The notes beneath the pieces were generated by a model. That model was not told the DNA's origin and ran no database searches. It worked only from the letters and a program-made list of their open reading frames with translations. Of a stretch of DNA of 13,831 nucleotides, positions 1 through 7,501 are shown piece after piece (positions within the stretch are counted from its first letter, which is position 1; each line of letters opens with the position of its first letter). Position numbers and translations under genes: made by a program. This stretch comes from Bacteroidales bacterium (lineage in GTDB: Bacteria > Bacteroidota > Bacteroidia > Bacteroidales > UBA7960), in NCBI GenBank assembly GCA_003553005.1, contig PUPG01000198.1, positions 1-13,831 of the forward strand. Direction: 5' to 3'.

Positions 1-1472
1 ACATGCGCAAGCATCAGGGCGCGCACCCGCGTATGGGGGCGACTGATGTATGTCCGCTCGTGCCGGTATCCAACATTGCCATGGATGAGGTCGTGGAATA
101 TGCCCACAAGCTGGCGAAGCGGATCGGGGAGGAGCTTGGCATTTCCGTGTATTGCTATGAAAATGCCGCCCTGAAACCTGAACGCAAGAACCTGGCAAAC
201 TGCCGCAGCGGCGAATATGAAGGAATGGCTGAGAAGGTGACCACACCCGAATGGAAACCAGACTTTGGTCCAGACAAACTAAATGCTGCAGCTGGCGTGA
301 CGGCAGTGGGTGCCCGCGATTTCCTTGTAGCATACAACATCAACCTGAACACCACTTCTACACGTCGTGCCAACGCCGTAGCTTTTGATGTGCGCGAGAA
401 AGGCCGCGTCAAACGCCAGGGAAATCCACTGACCGGCAAAATCGTAAAAGATGAGAAAGGCGACCCCGTGCATATCCCCGGCACATTGAAGGAGGTGAAA
501 GCCATTGGCTGGTTCATTGAAGAGTATGGCATCGCGCAGATCTCCATGAACCTCACCAATATCAGTGTAACCCCGGTGCATAAAGCATTTGATGAAGTCA
601 GTGACAAAGCCAATAAGCGCGGACTGCGTGTTACCGGCTCGGAGCTGGTTGGCCTGGTGCCGCTTAAGGCCATGCTCGACGCTGGAAAATATTTCCTGGC
701 AAAACAGAAAAGAAGCCTGGGCGTATCGGAATCAGAGCTGATCAAGATCGCCGTCAAGTCCATGGGTCTGGATGAACTCAAACCATTCAATCCCAAAGAA
801 AAAATCATCGAGTACATGATCGCCGATGCGGATGATAAGCAGCTGGCCAATATGAGCATTGAACAGTTTGCCGACGAGACGGCCAGTGAATCTCCTGCTC
901 CCGGCGGTGGATCCGTATCTGCCTATGTGGGTGCACTGGGTGTATCGCTTGGCACCATGGTGGCCAACCTGTCGTCACACAAACGTGGTTGGGACGATCA
1001 TTGGGAAGAGTACAGCAAATGGGCGGAAAAAGGACAGGCTCTGAAAGAGGAGTTGCTATTCCTTGTGGATGAGGACACCCGTTCTTTCAACCACATCATG
1101 GAAGCCTTCAAATTGCCCAAGAAGACGGAAGCGGATAAAAAGGCCCGGCAACAAGCCATCCAGGCTGCGACCAAATATGCCATCGAGGTGCCTTTCCGCG
1201 TGATGAAAACGGCTTATGCGTCCATGGAAGTGATGGAGGTCATGGCGGAGAAAGGTTTGCAAAGTTCGGCCTCCGATGCTGCCGTTGGTGCACTATGCGC
1301 AAGAATGGCCATAAGAGGTGCCTTCCTGAACGTGAAGATCAATGCGGCAGACCTCGAGGACAAGGCGTTTTATGAAAAGATCCATAAAGAAGGTCTCGAA
1401 CTGGAAGAGATGGCGATTAAAAAAGAAGAAACCATCGTGAGGATGGTGGAAAAGACGATTGCTGAGAGCTGA
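1..1472 (+). CDS. Bifunctional glutamate formimidoyltransferase / formimidoyltetrahydrofolate cyclodeaminase, 5'-truncated by window edge
   Basis: The enzyme moves the formimino group of N-formiminoglutamate (from histidine breakdown) to tetrahydrofolate and then deaminates and cyclises it to methenyl-THF in the cytosol. About 489 residues are visible. The visible part begins inside the transferase domain at HQGAHPRMGATDVCP; its HPR histidine (about residue 8) matches the catalytic His82 region of mammalian FTCD, so roughly 75 N-terminal residues and the true start lie left of the window. The transferase part runs to about residue 265, followed by the family linker (FNPKEKIIEYMI). The cyclodeaminase domain starts near residue 284, with the Gly-rich loop SPAPGGGSVSAY (about 295-306) and the conserved Asp of SASDAAVGAL (about 425). 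The mammal-like fusion order is intact and there is no frameshift. Neighbouring hut genes, if any, would lie upstream. The family assignment is firm; activity is inferred. Confidence 0.95.
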   Translation, partial: MRKHQGAHPRMGATDVCPLVPVSNIAMDEVVEYAHKLAKRIGEELGISVYCYENAALKPERKNLANCRSGEYEGMAEKVTTPEWKPDFGPDKLNAAAGVTAVGARDFLVAYNINLNTTSTRRANAVAFDVREKGRVKRQGNPLTGKIVKDEKGDPVHIPGTLKEVKAIGWFIEEYGIAQISMNLTNISVTPVHKAFDEVSDKANKRGLRVTGSELVGLVPLKAMLDAGKYFLAKQKRSLGVSESELIKIAVKSMGLDELKPFNPKEKIIEYMIADADDKQLANMSIEQFADETASESPAPGGGSVSAYVGALGVSLGTMVANLSSHKRGWDDHWEEYSKWAEKGQALKEELLFLVDEDTRSFNHIMEAFKLPKKTEADKKARQQAIQAATKYAIEVPFRVMKTAYASMEVMEVMAEKGLQSSASDAAVGALCARMAIRGAFLNVKINAADLEDKAFYEKIHKEGLELEEMAIKKEETIVRMVEKTIAES

Positions 1473-1488
1473 TCTGTTATTGGTTAAT

Positions 1489-1520
1489 TAAGGAGTTAAG
1501 GAGTTATGGGGTTAATGGGT
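1489..1520. repeat. Imperfect octamer tandem repeat, four units
   Basis: Four consecutive 8-nt units follow the formimidoyltransferase stop codon by 16 nt: TAAGGAGT (1489-1496), TAAGGAGT (1497-1504), TATGGGGT (1505-1512) and TAATGGGT (1513-1520). The first two are identical and the last two diverge by one to three bases. The array runs into the left arm of the hairpin at 1511-1538. It lies between two convergent genes, so it is outside any coding frame. Function is unknown. Confidence 0.7.
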
Positions 1521-1538
1521 TTTGATTACCCCATTAAC
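1511..1538. terminator. Hairpin between convergent genes, possible bidirectional terminator
   Basis: GTTAATGGG (1511-1519) pairs perfectly with CCCATTAAC (1530-1538) around a 10-nt T-rich loop. It sits between the stop codons of the formimidoyltransferase (1472) and the SulP gene (1589, minus strand), where a shared terminator is expected. Neither strand has a clear T-run right after the stem, so it is not a textbook intrinsic terminator. The rest of the 116-nt gap holds the octamer array and nothing else recognised. Confidence 0.4.
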
Positions 1539-1588
1539 ATCTCGGGCCAAAGGTAGTGGCATAGCTCTTTGTGCAGTGCCTTGTGGCT

Positions 1589-3256
1589 CTAGTGGCTGTT
1601 GTCTGCAAGCACTTTACGTGCTCGTTCCAGGGATGCTTCGATGTTTTCGCAGATGTTCTCTTCGCCGATCTCATCATACAATCCCTCGTTTTTCATCGCC
1701 TTGCGGGCTTTTTCCGTGGGACCGGAAAGAATCACCACGGTGTGGTGTTTCTGAGAACGTTCCACAAAGTTTCGCAGGTTTTTCAGCCCTGTACTGTCAA
1801 TAAAGGGAACCCGGCGCATGCGCAGGATTCTGACCTTGGGGATTTCGCGAATTTCCTGCTCAGCTTCTTCAAACTTGTTGGCGATGCCAAAGAAGAAAGG
1901 CCCTTTGATCTGAAACACCTCGACACCTTCCGGGATTTCGAGGGTTTCAAAGCCCTCTGTGAGGTGCGATTTTTCATCCTCCACCTCGTGTCTTAGTACC
2001 TCAATGTCTGATGTTTCCATGACCCTGTTTGCAAAGAGGATCAGGGCCAGGATGATGCCAAAAGGCAGGGCAAAGTTGAGTCCCAGGAACACAGTAAGCA
2101 GGAAGGTGGTCAGCAGGACCGTAGCCTCACCCCGGGAGCTTTTCATGATATTCCTGAAAGATCGCCACTCACTCATGTTATACGCCACCACGATGAGGAT
2201 TCCGGCAAGGGCGGTGAGCGGGATCATCATGGCGAGCTTCCCAAGAAACAACATGAACAGCAGGAGAATCAGTGCATGAAACATGCCCGCCAAAGGCGTT
2301 TTCCCTCCATTGCGGATATTGGCCATGGTTTTTGCCAGTGCGCCCGATCCGGCCATACCCCCTGCGAGGGGCGACAAGATGTTGGCCACACCTTGCGCCA
2401 TCAGTTCGGTGTTGGGCCGATGCCGGTACCCTGTGGCACCGTCAGCCACAATGGCGGAGAGCAGGGACTCGATTGACCCGAGTACCGCCAAAGTAAACGC
2501 CGGAACAGCGAGTTGTTGAATGAGTGCGAAATCCACTTCTCCAAAATCCGGAAATGCAAAAGAGGCTGAAAACTGCCCGAATTTGCTGCCAATGGTTTCC
2601 ACTTCCAGGTTGGCGAATTGGACAATGGCCGTGATGATCACGATAGAGACCAGTGAACCGGGTATCTTTCTGTAAATACGGGGCCATAGCATGGTAATGG
2701 CGATGGTCAGCAAGCCCAATGCCCCGGCCATGTAATTCATCTCCTGGATGTGACCCACATAGTAACCCCATTTGCCTACGGGGTCTGGCGGAACACCATT
2801 ACCGGGTAAACCAAAAAACTCCTGGATTTGCGTGGTAAAAATGATCAGGGCTATGCCGCTGGTGAACCCCACGACGATGGGATAGGGCATGAATTGAATC
2901 ACGGTGCCTGCGCGTAACATCCCCATGATCAGCAGCATCAGACCCGCCATGATCGAGGCGATGACTACCCCCTGCAGTCCGAATTGCTGCATGATGCCGT
3001 ACATGACCACAATAAAGGCGCCCGAGGGTCCGCCAATTTGCACGCGCGATCCGCCGAGAAATGAGACAAAAAAACCTACCATTACCGCAGTGATCAGTCC
3101 CATTTCCGGTGGCACACCAGAGGCTATGGCAAAAGCGATGGCAAGCGGGAGCGCCACAATCCCTACAATCAGGCCTGCAGAAAGATCAGAAAGAAAAAAC
3201 TTCTTTTTGTAGTTTTTGAGCACAGAGAAAAAAACCGGATGAAACATTCCCTTCAT
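1589..3256 (-). CDS. SulP (SLC26) family anion transporter with C-terminal STAS domain
   Basis: This 555-residue inner-membrane protein is probably a secondary transporter for an inorganic anion such as sulfate or bicarbonate. The SulP membrane core spans about residues 20-410, with many hydrophobic segments. It holds the family motifs QIGGPSGAF (73-81), GSIESLLSA (260-268) and GGMAGSGALAKTMANIRNGG (299-318). A cytoplasmic STAS domain covers about 437-550, with the signature VPFIDSTGL (483-491). Length and architecture are normal for the family. The ATG at 3256 is used; a second ATG three codons later is possible. The gene is divergent from the acyl-CoA synthetase across a 207-nt gap and converges on the formimidoyltransferase. 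No carbonic anhydrase or sulfate-assimilation gene is adjacent, so the substrate cannot be named. Family call is firm; substrate is unknown. Confidence 0.93.
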   Translation of the reverse strand: MKGMFHPVFFSVLKNYKKKFFLSDLSAGLIVGIVALPLAIAFAIASGVPPEMGLITAVMVGFFVSFLGGSRVQIGGPSGAFIVVMYGIMQQFGLQGVVIASIMAGLMLLIMGMLRAGTVIQFMPYPIVVGFTSGIALIIFTTQIQEFFGLPGNGVPPDPVGKWGYYVGHIQEMNYMAGALGLLTIAITMLWPRIYRKIPGSLVSIVIITAIVQFANLEVETIGSKFGQFSASFAFPDFGEVDFALIQQLAVPAFTLAVLGSIESLLSAIVADGATGYRHRPNTELMAQGVANILSPLAGGMAGSGALAKTMANIRNGGKTPLAGMFHALILLLFMLFLGKLAMMIPLTALAGILIVVAYNMSEWRSFRNIMKSSRGEATVLLTTFLLTVFLGLNFALPFGIILALILFANRVMETSDIEVLRHEVEDEKSHLTEGFETLEIPEGVEVFQIKGPFFFGIANKFEEAEQEIREIPKVRILRMRRVPFIDSTGLKNLRNFVERSQKHHTVVILSGPTEKARKAMKNEGLYDEIGEENICENIEASLERARKVLADNSH

Positions 3257-3314
3257 AGACTGATGTGGTTCGTGATATTTTTAAGCAATGGGTCATTTGT
3301 GCATGATCCAAGGT

Positions 3315-3324
3315 TTACCGGTAA
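3315..3324. promoter_or_regulatory. Perfect 10-bp palindrome in divergent intergenic region
   Basis: TTACCGGTAA is a perfect palindrome about 58 bp upstream of the SulP start codon and about 140 bp upstream of the acyl-CoA synthetase start. The half-site context GTTTACC (3313-3319) recurs inverted as GGTAAAC at 3360-3366. A dimeric regulator site is possible, but no regulator gene is adjacent. Confidence 0.3.
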
Positions 3325-3369
3325 TGCCATGCTGGACAGGGGCTTGCAAGAAAATGCTTGGTAAACACA

Positions 3370-3390
3370 CGCAAATTTAGTTTATTTGCG
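3370..3390. promoter_or_regulatory. Inverted repeat CGCAAAT-N7-ATTTGCG, operator candidate
   Basis: CGCAAAT (3370-3376) and ATTTGCG (3384-3390) form a perfect 7-bp inverted repeat with a 7-nt AT-rich spacer. Spacing between half-site centres is 14 bp, suitable for a helix-turn-helix dimer. The right arm contains a TTTG (3385-3388) that could serve as a -33 box, with GATTTTTG (3404-3411) as a one-mismatch -7 box, although the 15-nt spacing is shorter than the usual 17-23. If that promoter is real, a protein on the repeat would block it. This is inference from pattern only. Confidence 0.35.
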
Positions 3391-3432
3391 GATATTTTCG
3401 GCAGATTTTTGTACAAGCACCAGGGTTTGCCA

Positions 3433-3444
3433 ATATTGCAATAT
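3433..3444. promoter_or_regulatory. Perfect 12-bp palindrome just upstream of the acyl-CoA synthetase start
   Basis: ATATTGCAATAT is a perfect palindrome ending 19 nt before the ATG at 3464. It would lie in the 5' untranslated region or at the promoter and could be an operator. It is AT-rich and short, so chance occurrence cannot be excluded. Confidence 0.3.
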
Positions 3445-3463
3445 AAACCTCAGGGCATCAAGC

Positions 3464-5407
3464 ATGACACATTCCAGTTTACCGCACCTCTTTGAGCACA
3501 GTGTGAACGCCTTCCCAGACAGGGTTTTATTATGGGAAAAGAAGCAGACGGCCTATGAGGGCATGACTTATGCCAGGGCTTATGATGCGGTCAGGCGTAC
3601 TGCACGGGGACTGGTTCAGTTTGGTGTCGGCAAGGGTGACCGGGTGGCCCTGATATCGGAAGGCCGTAATGACTGGGTGATCAGTGAGCTTGCTGTACTT
3701 TTCTGCGGTGGGATATGCGTACCGCTCTCGGTGAAGATCGAAGAGGCTGCAGACCTGCATTTTCGCCTCCAACATGCAGGCTGCAAGGTAGCCATCGTAT
3801 CCGGTCATCATCAACATAAAGTTTTTCGTTTACTTGACCGTTTACCGGAGCTGGAAACGGTAATATTGCTGGACCCGCCTGACGAGGCGGCGCAGCTGAT
3901 CCGGGATAAGACGCCAAAACAGGTGATTTTCCTGGAAGAGCTCCGGCATCGCGGCGATCAGCAGCAGGATGCGCTGGAACAAGAAGTGGAAAATGTCCTG
4001 AATACACTGAAGCCCGGTGATTGTGCCAATATTTGCTACACATCCGGTACGACGGCTGACCCAAAGGGCATCATGCTGAGCCATAAAAACTATCTGCACA
4101 ATGTGGAACAGGCCTCCGCGATATTTGATGTGCCACCGGAATATGCTTCCCTGCATATTCTCCCGTGGGATCATTCTTTTGCCCACACCGTGGGCATCTA
4201 TGCGCTGATCCGCAATGGAGCCAGCCTGGCCTCCCTGAAGCTTGGCAAAACACTGAATGAAACCATCCGGAACATTCCGGTGTGCATTAAAGAGGTCCGA
4301 CCGCACTTCCTGCTTAGCGTGCCGGCCCTGGCCAAAAACTTTCGGACCAATATTGAAAAAGGCGTGCAGGAAAAGGGGGCAATTGCCAAGGTCCTTTTCC
4401 GTGCCGGCCTGGCCACAGCTTATGCCTACAATAAGGCAGGCCACGATAAAGCCACTGGAGCCGTCAAATTGCTCGGTCCCCTGTACCGGCTGTTCGATAA
4501 GATCCTTTTCAGCAAAGTCAGGCAAGGCTTTGGCGATCGCCTGCAGTTTTTCGTTGGCGGCGGCGCCTTGCTGGATATTGAACTGCAGCGGTTTTTTTAC
4601 GCGTTGGGTATGCCGATGTACCAGGGCTATGGCCTTACGGAGGCCTCCCCGATCATCTCATCCAACACACCCGAACACCATAAAATGGGTTCATCCGGAA
4701 AGGTCGTCCCCTGGCTCGATCTGAAAATCTGCGGGGAAGACGGTACGGAAAAACCCATTGGCGAGCAGGGAGAGATCCTTGTGCGGGGCGATAACGTGAT
4801 GATGGGATACTGGAAAAATGAAAATGCCACTGCGGAGACTATACAGGACGGTTGGTTGCATACAGGTGACCTGGGTTACCTGGACAAAGACGGCTACCTT
4901 TACGTGCTTGGACGCACCAAGAGCCTGTTGATCGGAAGCGATGGTGAAAAATACAGTCCGGAAGGCATCGAAGAGGCCATGGTAGAGAAATCGCCCTTCT
5001 TTGACCAGGTGATGTTGTATAATAACCAAAATCCTTATACGGTAGGACTGATCGTGATCAATAAAGCCATCGTGGCTGATTTCATCCGGAAAAAATCACT
5101 CGATGCAACCACCAGGGAGGGCCAGCAGGCTGTCTTGCACAGGTTGAAAACAGAGATAGACCGCTTTATGCCGGGAGGAGAGTTTGGTGGGATGTTCCCG
5201 CCCAGGTGGCTCCCCGCAGCCGTGGGCTTCCTGGCTGAACCCTTTTCTGAGGCCAATGGGTTGATGAACAGTACGATGAAGATTGTCAGGCCCGCCATCC
5301 AAAGCCACTACCGGAAAATCATTGATGATTTATACACCCCCGAAGGAAAGCACATCATGAATCCCTTCAATAGGAATACCATCTATTCATTGGCCGCCAA
5401 AGTTTAA
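3464..5407 (+). CDS. Long-chain fatty acid--CoA ligase (AMP-forming, ANL superfamily)
   Basis: The enzyme activates fatty acids with ATP to acyl-AMP and then acyl-CoA, at the cytoplasmic side of the membrane. From ATG 3464 it has 647 residues, normal for the FAA1/COG1022-type ligases. Visible motifs are the phosphate loop YTSGTTADPKG (192-202), YQGYGLTEASP (386-396), the adenylate-binding TGDLG (467-471), the hinge GRTK (483-486) followed by SDGEKYSPEGIEE, and the C-terminal lysine of NSTMKIVR (about 606). The frame is open upstream to a TTG at 3386, but the 26 extra residues look unlike the family and cover the putative regulatory palindromes. The ATG is therefore preferred, since MTHSSLPHLFEHSVNAFPDR starts as these ligases do. 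It is the first gene of a probable operon, 24 nt before queA. Chain-length specificity cannot be read. Confidence 0.93.
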   Translation: MTHSSLPHLFEHSVNAFPDRVLLWEKKQTAYEGMTYARAYDAVRRTARGLVQFGVGKGDRVALISEGRNDWVISELAVLFCGGICVPLSVKIEEAADLHFRLQHAGCKVAIVSGHHQHKVFRLLDRLPELETVILLDPPDEAAQLIRDKTPKQVIFLEELRHRGDQQQDALEQEVENVLNTLKPGDCANICYTSGTTADPKGIMLSHKNYLHNVEQASAIFDVPPEYASLHILPWDHSFAHTVGIYALIRNGASLASLKLGKTLNETIRNIPVCIKEVRPHFLLSVPALAKNFRTNIEKGVQEKGAIAKVLFRAGLATAYAYNKAGHDKATGAVKLLGPLYRLFDKILFSKVRQGFGDRLQFFVGGGALLDIELQRFFYALGMPMYQGYGLTEASPIISSNTPEHHKMGSSGKVVPWLDLKICGEDGTEKPIGEQGEILVRGDNVMMGYWKNENATAETIQDGWLHTGDLGYLDKDGYLYVLGRTKSLLIGSDGEKYSPEGIEEAMVEKSPFFDQVMLYNNQNPYTVGLIVINKAIVADFIRKKSLDATTREGQQAVLHRLKTEIDRFMPGGEFGGMFPPRWLPAAVGFLAEPFSEANGLMNSTMKIVRPAIQSHYRKIIDDLYTPEGKHIMNPFNRNTIYSLAAKV

Positions 5408-5431
5408 CCCCCACCCTCATTTTGCCTGCAA

Positions 5432-6682
5432 GTGACCAAGCATAATCAAATACCCAAGGTAAAAGGCCTCAGAGCCTCTGACTACACCTATCAGCTGCCG
5501 GCTGACCGGATCGCATCTTATCCGTTAAATGATCGCGATGCATCCAGGCTGCTGGTATACCGCGATGAAAAGATTGTGGATGCGGAGTTCAGGGACATGG
5601 CTTCGTATCTGGATCCGGGTAGTCTGGTCGTATTCAACAATACCCGGGTGGTGCAAGCGCGATTGGAATTTTTTAAGGATACCGGAGCGCGGATAGAGCT
5701 ATTTTGCCTTCACCCTGAGGGGAGCTTCCGCGATGTGGGACTGGCGCTTTCCAGTGGACCACCATCCCGATGGTTTTGTCTTGTGGGTAATGCAAAAAAA
5801 TGGAAGGAGGGACCACTTGTTATCCAGCATCCCGGAGGCAAGTTCCGCCTTCTGGCAAACAAAGTGCAAGCTTCAGAAGGCGGTTACCTGATTGACTTCA
5901 GCTGGGAACCCAGGCACCTTAGCTTTGCAGCAGTGCTTGAGATGGTAGGGAAAACCCCATTGCCTCCTTATATCACCAGGCCGGCAGAGCAACAGGACAA
6001 GACAACCTACCAAACCATTTTTGCCAGGAAGGATGGCTCAGTGGCTGCGCCTACCGCCGGACTGCATTTTACTGGTCGTGTGCTGACTTCACTTGAAGCA
6101 AAGGGCATTGACCGGGATTATATTACCTTGCATGTGGGCGCCGGTACCTTCAAACCGGTTACGGCAAACCATATTGGTGATCACCGCATGCACGGTGAAC
6201 AGTTTTCCGTGAGCAAGGCTTTTATTCAGAAACTTGCACACCATGCGCATCCCATTGTTCCAGTGGGCACTACCTGCATGCGCACCCTGGAAAGCTTGTA
6301 TTGGATCGGCGCCAGCATGGATGCTGGCGCAAACCTCGATCAGGGTGACGGCCTGTATCTCCCGCAGTGGACACCCTATACTTTTACAGGGACAAAGCCT
6401 GACCGTTCAAAAGCTATGCAGGCTTTGCTCACCTATCTGGAGAAACGTGGCAAAAACACCCTGGAAGGGGAAACTGCGCTCATCATTGTGCCGGGTTATC
6501 GCTTTGCCATGACTGATGCCCTGGTGACCAACTTTCACCAGCCGGGCAGTACCTTGCTGCTGTTGGTGGCAGCATTTACGGGACCGGCATGGAAACGGAT
6601 CTATGACCATGCATTAAGGCAGCCTTACCGTTTTCTGAGCTATGGGGATGCCTGCCTGCTCTTCCCGGGAGCACAAGGTTAA
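5432..6682 (+). CDS. queA: S-adenosylmethionine:tRNA ribosyltransferase-isomerase (long form)
   Basis: QueA transfers and isomerises the ribosyl group of SAM onto preQ1 at tRNA position 34, giving epoxyqueuosine in the queuosine pathway. Motifs along the 416 residues are DYTYQLPADRIASYPL (17-32), VFNNTRVVQARL (67-78), APTAGLHFT (206-214), LHVGAGTFKPV (233-243), HRMHGEQF (251-258), VGTTCMRTLESL (278-289) and TDALVTNFHQPGSTLLLLVAAF (361-382). The common form is about 350 residues, so this is a long version with extra sequence mainly between motifs. Such long homologues may be paralogues of the classical enzyme, so the exact role is less certain than the family. The start is GTG 5432; no better ATG is near and the gap to the upstream stop is 24 nt. 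It is co-oriented with the acyl-CoA synthetase and a methyltransferase. Confidence 0.88.
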   Translation: MTKHNQIPKVKGLRASDYTYQLPADRIASYPLNDRDASRLLVYRDEKIVDAEFRDMASYLDPGSLVVFNNTRVVQARLEFFKDTGARIELFCLHPEGSFRDVGLALSSGPPSRWFCLVGNAKKWKEGPLVIQHPGGKFRLLANKVQASEGGYLIDFSWEPRHLSFAAVLEMVGKTPLPPYITRPAEQQDKTTYQTIFARKDGSVAAPTAGLHFTGRVLTSLEAKGIDRDYITLHVGAGTFKPVTANHIGDHRMHGEQFSVSKAFIQKLAHHAHPIVPVGTTCMRTLESLYWIGASMDAGANLDQGDGLYLPQWTPYTFTGTKPDRSKAMQALLTYLEKRGKNTLEGETALIIVPGYRFAMTDALVTNFHQPGSTLLLLVAAFTGPAWKRIYDHALRQPYRFLSYGDACLLFPGAQG

Positions 6683-6728
6683 GTTACATTACAGTCAATA
6701 CGTTGATATCACTGACAAATTAAACAAG

Positions 6729-7448
6729 ATGGATGTTTTTGGCATTGCGTTTCGCGATTATATGGCAGGAAACAGGGATGGTGTCATCCGGGTGCATTCC
6801 AATATTGCTGAACCGGAAGACCTCCCGGTTGCTTACTTCTTTCGTTCGTGGGATGCAATGCCGGAGTGGGAAAAGACCATGATGAATCAGGCCGCCGGCC
6901 ATGTGATGGATGTGGGTGCCGGGGCTGGAAGCCACGCACTTGAATTGCAAAAGAGGGGGGTGCCCGTTGATGCCGTGGATGTTTCCCGTGGTGCTGCGGA
7001 GGTCATGCGCAAGCGTGGGGTTAAACACGTGTACTGTGCAGATTTTTTTGACATCCAATTCAACCATTATGATACCATACTCTTCCTGATGAATGGCGTG
7101 GGAATCGCAGGAACGCTGGATGGTTTGTACAAATTGCTGCAACACGCCGCCAGCATGCTTATGCCGGGCGGGGAGATCATCATCGAGTCCACCGACCTGA
7201 TGTACATGTATGAGGATGCGGATGGGTCATACCGGATTCCGATGGGTGATCAATATTATGGGGAATTGGAATACCGGCTGCATTACAAAAATATTGTTTC
7301 GGAACCGTTTCCCTGGCTTTTTGTCGATCCTGAGAGCCTGAAGCATGCGGCAGAAGCTGCCGGATTGCAAATGCGAATCTTATATGTTGGTGAAAACTAC
7401 AATTACGTAGCTGCACTGGGACTGGTCCCAAATGGTCAGGATCGGTAA
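6729..7448 (+). CDS. Class I SAM-dependent methyltransferase of unknown substrate
   Basis: A Rossmann-fold methyltransferase of 239 residues from ATG 6729. SAM-binding motif I is VMDVGAGAGSHALELQ (59-74), followed by the acidic strand end VDAVDVS (about 80-86), the post-II strand YDTILFLMNGVG (about 114-125) and MPGGEIIIES. The frame continues upstream to an ATG at 6642, which would overlap queA by 41 nt. The internal ATG is preferred because it follows an A-rich leader, lies 46 nt after the queA stop, and opens with MDVFGIAFRDYMAG, a start I associate with Bacteroidota methyltransferases of this type. Position after queA suggests co-transcription, but nothing in the protein identifies an RNA, lipid or small-molecule substrate. 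The 3' end forms the left arm of an inverted repeat shared with the convergent gene. Confidence 0.85.
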   Translation: MDVFGIAFRDYMAGNRDGVIRVHSNIAEPEDLPVAYFFRSWDAMPEWEKTMMNQAAGHVMDVGAGAGSHALELQKRGVPVDAVDVSRGAAEVMRKRGVKHVYCADFFDIQFNHYDTILFLMNGVGIAGTLDGLYKLLQHAASMLMPGGEIIIESTDLMYMYEDADGSYRIPMGDQYYGELEYRLHYKNIVSEPFPWLFVDPESLKHAAEAAGLQMRILYVGENYNYVAALGLVPNGQDR

Positions 7449-7501
7449 AGTTTTTGTGCATTCAGGGGCAAGCTGTTGCTTTGCTGCTTATCCTGATCAT
7501 T
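7431..7501. repeat. 12-bp inverted repeat spanning the convergent 3' ends of two genes
   Basis: AATGGTCAGGAT (7431-7442) and ATCCTGATCATT (7490-7501) are complementary at 11 of 12 positions. The exception becomes a G-U pair in a plus-strand transcript. The spacer is 47 nt. The left arm is inside the last codons of the methyltransferase and the right arm overlaps the stop codon of the prenyltransferase. It may act as a long-looped bidirectional terminator or 3'-end stabiliser; no T-run directly follows the right arm. Confidence 0.45.

Noticed and set aside
155..859. 234-codon minus-strand open frame
   Set aside because: It lies entirely opposite the formimidoyltransferase coding region, and its Ser/Leu-rich translation matches no family.
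1571..1996. 141-codon plus-strand open frame
   Set aside because: It is antisense to the STAS domain of the SulP transporter and is not a credible protein.
3386..3463. TTG start extending the acyl-CoA synthetase by 26 residues
   Set aside because: The added residues are unlike ligase N-termini and would overlap likely promoter and operator sequence. ATG 3464 gives the usual family start.
3842..4525. 227-codon minus-strand open frame
   Set aside because: It is antisense to the acyl-CoA synthetase core motifs, with no recognisable domain.
6642..6728. Upstream ATG of the methyltransferase overlapping queA by 41 nt
   Set aside because: The first 29 residues lie partly in queA sequence and look non-conserved. 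ATG 6729 has a better A-rich leader and a family-like N-terminus, although the upstream start is not excluded.
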